DNA from: JAIXWP01 sp041391745
GTDB taxonomy: Bacteria > Bacteroidota > Bacteroidia > Flavobacteriales_D > Sanyastnellaceae
Direction of reading: 5' to 3'
NCBI GenBank assembly: GCA_041391745.1
Contig: JAWKNK010000003.1
Span: 186,001-250,000 of the forward strand
Length of the DNA: 64,000 bases
The notes under the pieces are model-generated. The model did no database searches. It had not been told where the DNA came from and saw only the letters and a program-made list of their open reading frames with translations. The position numbers were made by a program, and so were the translations under genes. Below, in pieces: positions 1-7,916 of the stretch (position 1 is the first letter of the stretch; each line of letters starts with the position of its first letter).

Positions 1-1044
1 GGTCAGTTCAGGTACAAACTGCCGCAAGAATTGATCGCTCAATATCCGGCAAACCACAGAGACGAATCACGCTTAATGGTGGTTCACAAACAAACGGGAA
101 AAATCGAACACCGTACATTCAAAGAAATCCTCGACTACTTTGAAGAGGGCGATGTAATGGTGAATAACAACACACGCGTTTTCCCAGCAAGAATGTACGG
201 AAACAAAGAAAAGACAGGATCAATGATCGAAGTTTTCATGCTTCGCGAATTGAATGCACAAAGCCTTCTTTGGGACACTGTAGTAGACCCTGCTCGTAAA
301 ATCCGTATCGGTAATAAATTGTACTTCGGTAAAAACGATGAACTCGTTGCCGAAGTAATCGACAACACCACTTCACGTGGAAGAACCCTTCGCTTCCTTT
401 TTGATGGAACACACGACGAGTTCAAAAAGTTGATCTATGAACTTGGTGAAACTCCACTTCCAAAGTATATCACACGTCCTGTAGAACCAGAAGATGAAGT
501 GCGTTACCAAACCATTTATGCTAAGCATGAAGGTGCCGTTGCCGCTCCTACAGCTGGACTTCACTTCAGCCGCGAACTTTCAAAGCGCCTTGAAATCAAA
601 GGAATTCACATGGCTGAATTGACTTTGCATATCGGTCTTGGAACATTCCGCACTGTAGAAGTTGAAGATTTGACAAAGCACAAAACAGACAGCGAACAGC
701 TCATCATTCCTGAAGAAACTGCTAAGTTGGTAAACGATGCGAAACAAGCAGGAAGAAGAATATGTGCAGTTGGGACTACGGTTGCAAGAGCTTTCGAAAG
801 TAGCGTTAGCACAAGCAATTTGCTAAAACCATTCGACGGATGGAGCAGCAAATTCATCTTCCCTCCTTACGACTTTCAAATCGCGGATTCATTGATTACC
901 AATTTCCACGAACCGGAAAGCGTGTTGTTGATGATGACTACTGCTTTCGGTGGATACGACTTGATCATGGAAGCATACCAACAAGCGATCAAAGAGAAAT
1001 ACCGCTTCTTCAGCTACGGCGACGCGATGTTGATCTTAGGATAA
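1..1044 (+). CDS. queA: S-adenosylmethionine:tRNA ribosyltransferase-isomerase QueA (5' partial)
   Basis: QueA transfers and isomerises the ribosyl part of S-adenosylmethionine onto 7-aminomethyl-7-deazaguanine in tRNA, making epoxyqueuosine at the wobble position (cytoplasmic). The reading frame is open from base 1 (GQFRYKLPQELIAQYP), which matches the usual QueA N-terminus minus about four residues, so the true start lies just outside the window. An in-frame TTG at 31 is an internal Leu codon, not the start. Diagnostic stretches are RDESRLMVV near the N-terminus, VNNNTRVFPARMYGNK, VDPARKIRIGNKLYFG, GETPLPKYI, the very conserved EGAVAAPTAGLHFS, and LHIGLGTFRTVEVEDL. The visible 347 codons are essentially the full family length. 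A strong hairpin terminator follows 28 nt after the stop, so this is the end of a transcript. Confidence 0.96.
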   Translation, partial: GQFRYKLPQELIAQYPANHRDESRLMVVHKQTGKIEHRTFKEILDYFEEGDVMVNNNTRVFPARMYGNKEKTGSMIEVFMLRELNAQSLLWDTVVDPARKIRIGNKLYFGKNDELVAEVIDNTTSRGRTLRFLFDGTHDEFKKLIYELGETPLPKYITRPVEPEDEVRYQTIYAKHEGAVAAPTAGLHFSRELSKRLEIKGIHMAELTLHIGLGTFRTVEVEDLTKHKTDSEQLIIPEETAKLVNDAKQAGRRICAVGTTVARAFESSVSTSNLLKPFDGWSSKFIFPPYDFQIADSLITNFHEPESVLLMMTTAFGGYDLIMEAYQQAIKEKYRFFSYGDAMLILG

Positions 1045-1065
1045 AATACATCCATAAAAAAATAA

Positions 1066-1099
1066 TAAAAAAGGGCTATCAATATTGATAGCCCTTTTT
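1066..1099 (+). terminator. Rho-independent terminator after queA
   Basis: A perfect 22-nt palindrome (arm GGGCTATCAAT, 1073-1094) is preceded by a run of A and followed by TTTTT. The A-run makes it potentially bidirectional, but only queA reads into it; the next gene starts 22 nt downstream. Confidence 0.9.
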
Positions 1100-1115
1100 C
1101 GTTACTTCGCGCATT

Positions 1116-1508
1116 ATGCGCTTTCTATTAGCTCTCATATTTTCATGCATGCTCTGGTCTAATGCTCAAGCACAATCGATTGAGTTAAGCCCTGCTGCAA
1201 ATTTGTTTTTTAAAGAAAATGCTGAGGGACAAATCGTAGCACGAAAGTCTTTCGAATTTATTTCCAAATCTGAAAACCCTCGTCTCGTAGCCATTGCCCT
1301 CAACATCTCTCTCGGCATGTTCGGAGTTCACCGCATGTATCTGGGAACAGATCTAGCGGTGCCGATAGTTTATACGGTTACACTTGGCGGTGGATTAATT
1401 CTCTGGGTAGTCGACCTCGGACTGCTTATTTTTTCCGAAGACATCAAACCCTACATGAATAATCCTCACGTCTTCATGTGGAATACTCAACAAGCTAAAA
1501 GCGAATGA
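1116..1508 (+). CDS. TM2 domain-containing membrane protein
   Basis: A 130-residue protein with an N-terminal hydrophobic signal (MRFLLALIFSCMLWSNAQAQ, probable cleavage after AQA) and a TM2 domain at about residues 55-110. The domain consists of a first helix LVAIALNISLGMFGVHRMYLG, with the family's GxFGxHRxYLG turn, then TVTLGGGLILWVVDLGLLIF as the second helix. TM2 proteins are small two-helix membrane proteins whose biochemical role is mostly unknown, so no specific function is assigned. The gene begins right after the queA terminator and ends tail-to-tail with the acyltransferase gene on the other strand, overlapping it by 22 bp with no terminator between them. Confidence 0.8.
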   Translation: MRFLLALIFSCMLWSNAQAQSIELSPAANLFFKENAEGQIVARKSFEFISKSENPRLVAIALNISLGMFGVHRMYLGTDLAVPIVYTVTLGGGLILWVVDLGLLIFSEDIKPYMNNPHVFMWNTQQAKSE

Positions 1509-3379
1509 TGCTTTTGTGTTGACTCTAAGTGAATAAAGCCTTTTTGATCAATATATCCTCTCCACCCAGTTCGATACCACTCACCTATTTCAAAGGCATC
1601 TTCACTGCAAAAAACAGTACAAACCGAAGCTCCCTTAATCCAAATTTCTCCCACCTCATTGCTATCCATTTCAACCGAACAATCATTCGGGTCGGTTACA
1701 CGAACTGCCACTCCTGGCAATGCCTTACCAATACTATCGTCATCATAAGCTTCTTGAATCAATTCCTTTCCAACAATATCTTTTCCTTTGTAGTTGTGGA
1801 GATTCACAGCAAAAACGGAGGCGGTTGCATTCATTCCTGCACAAGTCATCACAGTTATTCCTCTTGATGTTAGTGCCTGCACTGCATCGCAAGCAGGATG
1901 AACATCCGCGGTAAATACATGTGTAAGGAATGGGAAGTTGCGGTGTCTAGCTGCGCTGGCAAGAAACTCCAATTGTGAAGGAGTAGCTACAACAATCTCC
2001 GGTTTTGTTTGCATCAATTGCTCAATAAACTCTTCAGTAGTCGAACGTTCGCGAACATCCACAGAAATATCATAAAGCAATGGCAACACCAACTGAAGTA
2101 CATAGCCAAATGAGTGATCCAATTGCAAACGCGCACTCATTACAACTTCTGGTTTAAAATCATAGACTTGCTTCATGGAAGTGGTAACTGCTACCAATTG
2201 CTCGCCGAACATCGGAACCATGCGCATATTTTCTTTGTCTGATCTTTCAAAAAAGATAACCGATGGTTCTTCTCTTTTCAATCCTGCCCACGTGGTTCTC
2301 ACCTTTCTCTTCGCCCATTTCAAAGTGTCGCAAATCATCACCGACTTTCGTCCTTTTACGATATCAGTAAGAATATCTTCGATATAAAGTATGCCTTCTG
2401 AAGTTGGAGCATACTTCGTAAAATTCAAATCTTTTGTAGTTAAAAGCAATTGCGTATTGCTCTTATTCATTACATGAAGTCGCTCTTCATTCGTCCATTC
2501 TGGATCAATTGGAACAGCTGTTTTATGTTGACTCAACAACCATAGATAAATCAAGTGATTCCATTTTCCCTGAGGCAACAATACCGCTACTCGTTGCTCA
2601 TTGCGAAGTGTGTCAAGTAGTACTTTGTTTAATAGAGATAGATGCTCTGGAATATCTCTGTACAATAGATTCACACTGCCCCAACTCCAAAATCCATTCG
2701 ATTTTTCACTCAGCGATTCGCTGATACGCTTTTGTATAGATCCAGCGCGGCGAATACGTGATTGAAAATTCTCCGCCTCCAATTCTTTAATACGCTGTCT
2801 CAAATGAAACGATTTTACTTCGCCATATATAGGCTTTCCAAATCGAACTAAAATCAATCTTCCAATGGTTCTCCAACGTAATGGAGTGATGCTGCGCTTT
2901 CCTGCTTCATAGGTAAATGGTGTTCCCGCCACATTATCAAAGTGAACTGGAATAATCGGAGCGTTGATGATTCGAGATAGATGCTCCACTCCTTTTTTGA
3001 ACTCTAGCAATTGGCCTGTTCTACTTACAGTTCCTTCAGCGAAAATAGCTACGATCTTTCCTTGATCTATCAGTTCTTTTACTGCACCATTGAATGCATC
3101 AAAATTATTCTTTCCCGCTCTCGGCCCTACAGGTATGCAGTGGAGTGCTTTTAAAAATGGTCGAAGCAAAGGCTTCTTAAAAACATCTTCATTCATTACA
3201 AAGTGAACCGATCTTGGACAAGAGGCCACCATTAATATAAAATCGATATAACTTGTGTGGTTAGCTACAATCAATGCTCCTCCTTTAGATGGAACAGTAA
3301 CCTCTCCTTTGATTCTGATCTTGAATAGGACTCTGGCAATCAACTTCACCAAACGTCCGATTATAAAACTTAGTACCAT
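1487..3379 (-). CDS. PlsC-type acyltransferase fused to a degenerate acyl-activating (AMP-binding) domain
   Basis: A 630-residue, two-domain protein. Residues 1-210 form a lysophospholipid/glycerolipid acyltransferase (PlsC superfamily): motif I NHTSYID (His41, Asp46 as the catalytic H-x4-D), substrate-binding GPRAGK, motif III FAEGTVSRTG (Glu115) and the later PVHF, preceded by a hydrophobic N-terminus for membrane contact. Residues about 235-630 follow the acyl-CoA/acyl-ACP synthetase fold (RVAVLLPQGKWNHLIYLWLL; GKALPGVAVRVTDP; EVGEIWIKG), an arrangement reminiscent of E. coli Aas. However, the ATP-binding P-loop, normally TSGSxGxPKG, reads ERSDKENMRMV. The A8 motif RTGD reads RTGW, and the C-terminal lid with its catalytic Lys is missing. 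The acyltransferase half looks active while adenylation looks lost. The substrate is not predictable. Paired operator-like repeats lie upstream. Confidence 0.85.
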   Translation of the reverse strand: MVLSFIIGRLVKLIARVLFKIRIKGEVTVPSKGGALIVANHTSYIDFILMVASCPRSVHFVMNEDVFKKPLLRPFLKALHCIPVGPRAGKNNFDAFNGAVKELIDQGKIVAIFAEGTVSRTGQLLEFKKGVEHLSRIINAPIIPVHFDNVAGTPFTYEAGKRSITPLRWRTIGRLILVRFGKPIYGEVKSFHLRQRIKELEAENFQSRIRRAGSIQKRISESLSEKSNGFWSWGSVNLLYRDIPEHLSLLNKVLLDTLRNEQRVAVLLPQGKWNHLIYLWLLSQHKTAVPIDPEWTNEERLHVMNKSNTQLLLTTKDLNFTKYAPTSEGILYIEDILTDIVKGRKSVMICDTLKWAKRKVRTTWAGLKREEPSVIFFERSDKENMRMVPMFGEQLVAVTTSMKQVYDFKPEVVMSARLQLDHSFGYVLQLVLPLLYDISVDVRERSTTEEFIEQLMQTKPEIVVATPSQLEFLASAARHRNFPFLTHVFTADVHPACDAVQALTSRGITVMTCAGMNATASVFAVNLHNYKGKDIVGKELIQEAYDDDSIGKALPGVAVRVTDPNDCSVEMDSNEVGEIWIKGASVCTVFCSEDAFEIGEWYRTGWRGYIDQKGFIHLESTQKHHSLLAC

Positions 3380-3446
3380 AACTTTTTCGTTTTTGTGTGG
3401 TGCAAAGGAGTCGTCATTTCAGTAGCTGCACAAGCCAAAATCAACC

Positions 3447-3529
3447 AAAAACGTAGTTTTAATTAAATAATAAATAATTTTTAATATCTTTGTTTTCAGC
3501 TACTTGTAATATTAAAAACGTAGTTTTAA
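3447..3529. repeat. Pair of 16-bp direct repeats, each an inverted repeat, flanking a promoter box
   Basis: AAAAACGTAGTTTTAA occurs at 3447-3462 and identically at 3514-3529, 67 bp apart. Each copy contains the dyad AAAAC-GTA-GTTTT. The second copy ends at the base before the ATG of the 488-residue gene; the first lies 68 bp upstream of the divergent acyltransferase start. The position and symmetry suggest operators for a dimeric repressor controlling both directions. The regulator is unknown. Confidence 0.6.
3485..3492 (+). promoter_or_regulatory. Candidate Bacteroidota -7 box (TATCTTTG)
   Basis: Exact match to TAnnTTTG, 37 nt upstream of the ATG at 3530 and lying between the two 16-bp repeats. 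No convincing -33 TTG box is visible in the AT-rich stretch upstream. Confidence 0.55.
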
Positions 3530-4996
3530 ATGGACTTTATTACCCAGGGAATATTATTGCTGAATGAAAACGATCAAAAGCGCTTTCGACAATACCTGTC
3601 ACGCGCCAAATCAGCAAAGCGAGCGCAAGAGCTATTTGATTTGATTGTGAAGAATCCAAATGAAAAAGGTGAGTTTTTCGCCTCCAGATTATACAAGCCT
3701 GTAAATCTTAATGCATACCATAGCCTTCGCAAACTGCTACTTCAATTGTTCGAAGAATTTGTTGGAATCGTCGAGTTGTCGTCAGACAAAACCAACCCGC
3801 AACTCGTATTGGCTATGGCTTCCTTTTACCTCAATAATAACGCCTCAGAATACGCAAGAAAATACCTTTTAAAGGCCGCTAGCTTGGCAGAAAAAAATGG
3901 TGACTACGACACATTGCAACAAGTTTATCAACTCATCATTAAAGAGGCGCACCGACTAGAAGTTGACCCTTCTGCATACTTTCATCACTGGGAAGATGCC
4001 CAGAAAAGACTCGCGGTACAACAGAAATTAATTGTTGCAAACAGCATCATGCGCAAACGCCTTGCTGATGCACGAAATGCGGGTCAGGTCATTCAACCTG
4101 ATGAAATCATCAATGAAGTTTTCCAATTAATTGACCTGAGAAATCAGGACACATTCAAGCCCGAGTTCATTTTAGAAATTGTTCAAATGATTCGATCTGC
4201 AATTATCAGTTCGAAAAACTATTCTCGCTTTGAAGCATTCGTTCTTAGAATGTACAATCGACTTGAGAACGCCAATGCCTTTATCAATAAAGAAAAACTT
4301 CGTGCACCATTTTATTATATGATTGCGCATACGCTTTATCGGAACCGGAAGCTAGAAGATGCGCAAACCTGGCTTGAAAAACTCGCACCTTTCAAAGATT
4401 ATCAATCAAAATATATCCAGCTCAAAGCTGCTGTTGAAAGCTATTTAGGCTTCAACGAAACCAGCATCGAAGTGTTGGAAAATGTTCTTGAAAAAGAGAA
4501 TGCCAGATTGAGCTTATCAGACAAACTCAACATCCAGTTGAACCTGGTCGTTTATTACTTTCAATCCAATAAATTTAAAAAAGCCAATCAGACCATGTTG
4601 ACGATTCCATCTTCAGAAAATTGGATCGAAAAGAAAATGGGAAAGGAATGGCGATTCAAAAAGAATATGATTGAAGTGATTTTACAATACGAATTAGGCA
4701 ACGTAGAAATCGCATCTCAAAGAATTCAATCGCTGGAAAAATACTTCTCATCCTTCTTGCAACATCCTGCATATTCCCGTGCCCAAGTATTTATCAAATT
4801 CGTTCGTGCAATGATCAGCAACCCCGAACATGTTACTTCCAAGCTCTTTTCCGATGAAGTAGAAAAAGCCAACTTGGCATGGCCCGACCGTAAAGAAGAC
4901 ACCCAAGCCATCACCTTTTTTTGCTGGTTGAAATCCAAAATGGTACGCCGCCCCTACTACGAAGTTTTGCTCGACACCATTCACAGCACAAATTAA
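3530..4996 (+). CDS. Hypothetical alpha-helical repeat protein
   Basis: A 488-residue soluble protein without signal peptide or membrane segment. It is almost entirely predicted helix, with alternating hydrophobic heptads and TPR-like stretches such as ASFYLNNNASEYARKYLLKA, IAHTLYRNRKLEDAQTWLEKL and VVYYFQSNKFKKANQTML, spaced as in helical-repeat scaffolds. The N-terminus (GILLLNENDQKRFRQYLSRAK) resembles other uncharacterised Bacteroidota cytosolic proteins, but I do not recognise a named family. The gene stands alone between an operator-like intergenic region and a lipoprotein gene. The 16-bp repeat abutting its start codon suggests tight transcriptional control. A protein-protein interaction role is inference only. 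Confidence 0.6.
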   Translation: MDFITQGILLLNENDQKRFRQYLSRAKSAKRAQELFDLIVKNPNEKGEFFASRLYKPVNLNAYHSLRKLLLQLFEEFVGIVELSSDKTNPQLVLAMASFYLNNNASEYARKYLLKAASLAEKNGDYDTLQQVYQLIIKEAHRLEVDPSAYFHHWEDAQKRLAVQQKLIVANSIMRKRLADARNAGQVIQPDEIINEVFQLIDLRNQDTFKPEFILEIVQMIRSAIISSKNYSRFEAFVLRMYNRLENANAFINKEKLRAPFYYMIAHTLYRNRKLEDAQTWLEKLAPFKDYQSKYIQLKAAVESYLGFNETSIEVLENVLEKENARLSLSDKLNIQLNLVVYYFQSNKFKKANQTMLTIPSSENWIEKKMGKEWRFKKNMIEVILQYELGNVEIASQRIQSLEKYFSSFLQHPAYSRAQVFIKFVRAMISNPEHVTSKLFSDEVEKANLAWPDRKEDTQAITFFCWLKSKMVRRPYYEVLLDTIHSTN

Positions 4997-5031
4997 TCAG
5001 GCAACGAATCAAAGACTTTGCGTCTAAAAGG

Positions 5032-5039
5032 TATATTTG
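5032..5039 (+). promoter_or_regulatory. Candidate -7 box (TATATTTG) 4 nt before the ATG
   Basis: Exact TAnnTTTG match whose last base is followed by CTTT and then the ATG at 5044. Transcription from it would begin at or within a few bases of the start codon, giving a leaderless or near-leaderless mRNA. Confidence 0.5.
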
Positions 5040-5043
5040 CTTT

Positions 5044-5547
5044 ATGAATCGCCTTAACCTCTACTCAATTCTTGCTTTTACTTTGTTATTCTTAGCTTCA
5101 TGTACGCGTCGTGCAGAACAAGCCGCAGACTACAACGACAACATTGTACGCCATCAATTGGATATCATCACCTCCTTTGACAAGTTCGATTCGGTTTATG
5201 TAGATTCAATTGCAACCAAGGATCAAATCGAGTATGCCTTCGTGAATATGCAATCCACCATTAAAAGAAGCATATTAGCTTTAGATAGTATTGGCCCTTT
5301 TCACAACGACCCTCTTTTAGAAGTTGCTGCTCGCGAGCTCTTTAAGACTTACGACAATTTAGTAACCAACGATTATATCGTACTTCGTGATATCAAACTT
5401 ATGCCTGCTGAGTCCATCAATGTGGCAATTATAGACACAAGCTTTTCAGCACAACTCCGCATTCACGACATGTCGAAATCGGCTCAAGATAAATTTTTAA
5501 TGGCTCAAGAAGAATTTGGCAAAAAATACCATTTGGCTTTTGAGTAA
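5044..5547 (+). CDS. Putative lipoprotein, function unknown
   Basis: A 167-residue protein. The ATG at 5044 is chosen because it immediately opens a lipoprotein signal: MNRLNLYSILAFTLLFLASC with lipobox LASC (Cys20). Upstream in-frame codons overlap the preceding gene and would bury the signal peptide. The mature part is polar and helical (QLDIITSFDKFDSVYVDSI; IKRSILALDSIGPFHNDPLL) with no recognisable domain. It probably sits in the inner or outer membrane facing the periplasm. The following gene, an outer-membrane barrel, is 30 nt downstream on the same strand and may be co-transcribed. Confidence 0.7.
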   Translation: MNRLNLYSILAFTLLFLASCTRRAEQAADYNDNIVRHQLDIITSFDKFDSVYVDSIATKDQIEYAFVNMQSTIKRSILALDSIGPFHNDPLLEVAARELFKTYDNLVTNDYIVLRDIKLMPAESINVAIIDTSFSAQLRIHDMSKSAQDKFLMAQEEFGKKYHLAFE

Positions 5548-5577
5548 CATTTAATAATTTATTGCGTATCAGCACTT

Positions 5578-6066
5578 ATGATACGCTCCACCACTATAGC
5601 TTTCTTTCTCATTATTGCCTCTACAGCCTTTGCCCAGCGTGGCAGAATCGGCATGCTAGAATACACCATTGGTCTCCGAGTAGGAGTTAACAGCGGTATT
5701 ACATACCAAACCTTTCTAAAAGACCACATCAGCATAGAAGCAATGGCCACCATGAATAATGGAGCATTTGCACTAACACCCCTCTTTCAATATCACTTTT
5801 CGACTCCAGTAAAAGGATTCAAATGGTACATGGGAGCTGGTGGACACGGCATGCTTCATCCCGTAGGTCTAAAGAGAGACGACATCCACAACGACTTTAA
5901 TGGTTTTGTATTTGTGCCCGGATTAGATGCCATGGTAGGAATGGAATATTTTTTTCGAAGCGTACCGGTAATGGTTTCATTCGACTACAAGCCGGAATAC
6001 AATTTCGGAATCATTAATGCTGTGAACAAGAATATCGCAGCATTTAGTATCAGGTACCGCTTCTAA
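5578..6066 (+). CDS. Small outer-membrane beta-barrel-like protein
   Basis: A 162-residue protein with a clear Sec signal (MIRSTTIAFFLIIASTAFAQ, cleavage after AFA or AQ). After it come alternating amphipathic strands rich in Gly and aromatics (YTIGLRVGVNSGITYQTFL; YMGAGGHGMLHPVG; MVGMEYFFRSVPVMVSFDY), ending in IRYRF with a terminal aromatic Phe. That pattern is typical of small 8-stranded outer-membrane barrels of Bacteroidota. Substrate or role cannot be inferred. Its stop codon abuts the stop of the LytTR regulator gene on the opposite strand, with no base between and no terminator. Confidence 0.65.
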   Translation: MIRSTTIAFFLIIASTAFAQRGRIGMLEYTIGLRVGVNSGITYQTFLKDHISIEAMATMNNGAFALTPLFQYHFSTPVKGFKWYMGAGGHGMLHPVGLKRDDIHNDFNGFVFVPGLDAMVGMEYFFRSVPVMVSFDYKPEYNFGIINAVNKNIAAFSIRYRF

Positions 6067-6822
6067 TTATGAGTCGAGCCAAGCTTTGAACTCTGAAGTT
6101 CTATGGCGACTTACTACCACCTCTTCTGAGAAACCTGGGTTTAAGGTCAGTTGCAGTCTATTGTTTGAATAAGGTTCAATTCGCGTAATGCTTTTGCTGG
6201 CCAATATCATCTTTCGATTGATTCTGAAAAATTCTCCTGGATCCAATTGTCCTTCCAATTCTTCTAGCGTATTTTCCAATAGATAGCGTTCATTATCCTT
6301 ATTCACAATAAAGGTTACTCCTTCTTCCGAGAAAAAATAAGCTACATCTTCAACTAGAATAAATGCCAGTCGCCCTGCGGTCTTTACTAAGAATCTCCTT
6401 CTAAAATTGGCGCGATCTGCTCTTACTGCATTTAGAATTTGCTTCAACTCCCCATTTGAATTAGAGTTTTCTTGTTGCTCAAATTTCTGAATCGCTTTTT
6501 CTAATTCTTCCTCATCCACGGGTTTGAGCAAATAATCCACGCTATTTACTTTGAAAGCTTGTATCGCATAATGGTCGTACGCTGTTGTAAAGATGACAGG
6601 TGCAGGAACTTTTGTTTGGTTGAAAATCTCAAAACTAAGTCCATCACCTAACTGAATGTCCATGAAAATCAAATCCACTTCCACGCCTTTATTGAAGCAC
6701 TCTACCGCCTCCTCTACACTATCCATCTTCTTCAACACCTCCACTCCTGGGCGCGCAGCAACTACCAATCGTTCTAAGCGGTTTGCAGCAGGTGTTTCGT
6801 CTTCAATAATAATTACTTTCAT
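6067..6822 (-). CDS. LytTR-family response regulator
   Basis: A 251-residue two-component regulator. The receiver domain (1-120) has acidic pocket Glu7-Asp8, phospho-acceptor Asp55 in LIFMDIQLGDG, the conserved Thr in FTTAYD and Lys in LLKPVD. A linker leads to a C-terminal LytTR DNA-binding domain (about 148-251: FLVKTAGRLAFILVEDVAYF, FFRINRKMILASKSITRIEP). LytTR domains bind DNA through beta-strands rather than a helix-turn-helix. Its start overlaps the 3' end of the sensor kinase gene by 4 bp (ATGA), indicating translational coupling, and the pair is preceded by a TonB-dependent receptor gene. Confidence 0.92.
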   Translation of the reverse strand: MKVIIIEDETPAANRLERLVVAARPGVEVLKKMDSVEEAVECFNKGVEVDLIFMDIQLGDGLSFEIFNQTKVPAPVIFTTAYDHYAIQAFKVNSVDYLLKPVDEEELEKAIQKFEQQENSNSNGELKQILNAVRADRANFRRRFLVKTAGRLAFILVEDVAYFFSEEGVTFIVNKDNERYLLENTLEELEGQLDPGEFFRINRKMILASKSITRIEPYSNNRLQLTLNPGFSEEVVVSRHRTSEFKAWLDS

Positions 6823-7913
6823 TTCTGTTCAATTTTTACCAACGGTAATTTCACACCGAACGAGTGTTCGGTTTTCTCTATTTCTATGCTTCTCCCGAAA
6901 ATAATTCGACTTCTATTTTCAATGTTCAACAGCCCCGTTCCGGTTGATTTTTCCTCCGTTAATTTTGGCTGAAGTTCATTTTTTACCTCTACATAATTCT
7001 CAAAACTCTCAATAGTTATTACCAAAGGCTTCTTCTTAGAAATAACATTGTGCTTAATGGAATTCTCCACTAAATTTTGCAATGCCATAGGCACAACATA
7101 CCCCGACAAATGCTCGTCCTTGATATTCTTTACTACAAGCAGATTCTCAGGATATCTTGTTTGTACAAGGAATAAATATTCGTCCAACGTGTGTAATTCC
7201 TCAGCCAATGTCACCGCATCCTTTTCATTCAAATCCAAAATTTTGCGGTACACAGCACTCATCTTTTGCACAAACTCCACACTCTTCTTCGGATCTTCAG
7301 GTATGATACTCGCAAGTGTGTTTAAACTATTAAATAAAAAGTGTGGGTTCACCTGACTTCTCAGTGCCTGAAGCTCCGACGAAGCTCTTTCTTGCTTGAG
7401 CTTTTCCGTTTCTGCAATCGATTCCTTCCATCTATTAAAGAAGTAGGCACTTTCGTAAATCGACGCTACCACTATGGTCGATGTAAAGCTCGAAATGAAC
7501 AGCCTCAACACACTTTTCTTCATGGGCGAGTAACCAAAATCCACTCCGATGTTCGCTTCCATACCGCTCAGCAAAACAGAGACAGATGCAGTAAACAACA
7601 CCATCATCAATCCTTGTTTGAAAAGCCTTACCTTCAAATCTGCGTGGTGAGGAAACATCTTTCTAAAAAAGATGATGATCTGTCTATTGCCTATCCAAAA
7701 AATTCCAGTGAATAAAATAGACCAGTACCACGTATGACAGAAGCACGTCACGGCCTCATCCCATGTCATTTGAAAAAAGATGAAAGGAAGTAAAAATCCA
7801 ATCAACGGAATTCCAACTACCATCAGCGGCCAGTCGCGAAAACCTAGCAATCCGAGTGCGTTCTCCTTACGGTGAACAAACCTTGAACATTCCTTATCCT
7901 TCTTTCTTCTCAT
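6819..7913 (-). CDS. LytS-type membrane sensor histidine kinase
   Basis: A 364-residue kinase. The N-terminal part (about 28-155) carries four predicted membrane helices (WPLMVVGIPLIGFLLPFIFF; WSILFTGIFWIG; GLMMVLFTASVSVLL; LFISSFTSTIVVASIYESAY) with little extracytoplasmic sequence. A short coiled linker then leads to the His_kinase domain with SQVNPHFLFNSLN (His191) and a C-terminal HATPase with N-box LVENSIKHN and glycine box GTGLLNIENR. There is no periplasmic sensor domain, so the signal is probably membrane-borne or passed by a partner. It lies 3 bp after the TonB-dependent receptor and overlaps the LytTR regulator by 4 bp: a three-gene operon. Confidence 0.9.
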   Translation of the reverse strand: MRRKKDKECSRFVHRKENALGLLGFRDWPLMVVGIPLIGFLLPFIFFQMTWDEAVTCFCHTWYWSILFTGIFWIGNRQIIIFFRKMFPHHADLKVRLFKQGLMMVLFTASVSVLLSGMEANIGVDFGYSPMKKSVLRLFISSFTSTIVVASIYESAYFFNRWKESIAETEKLKQERASSELQALRSQVNPHFLFNSLNTLASIIPEDPKKSVEFVQKMSAVYRKILDLNEKDAVTLAEELHTLDEYLFLVQTRYPENLLVVKNIKDEHLSGYVVPMALQNLVENSIKHNVISKKKPLVITIESFENYVEVKNELQPKLTEEKSTGTGLLNIENRSRIIFGRSIEIEKTEHSFGVKLPLVKIEQK

Positions 7914-7916
7914 GTT

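Noticed and set aside
31..33. TTG as the queA start
   Set aside because: The frame is open upstream and encodes conserved QueA N-terminal residues; the start is outside the window.
4921..5043. N-terminal extension of the 5044 lipoprotein
   Set aside because: It overlaps the previous gene and would bury a clear lipoprotein signal peptide.
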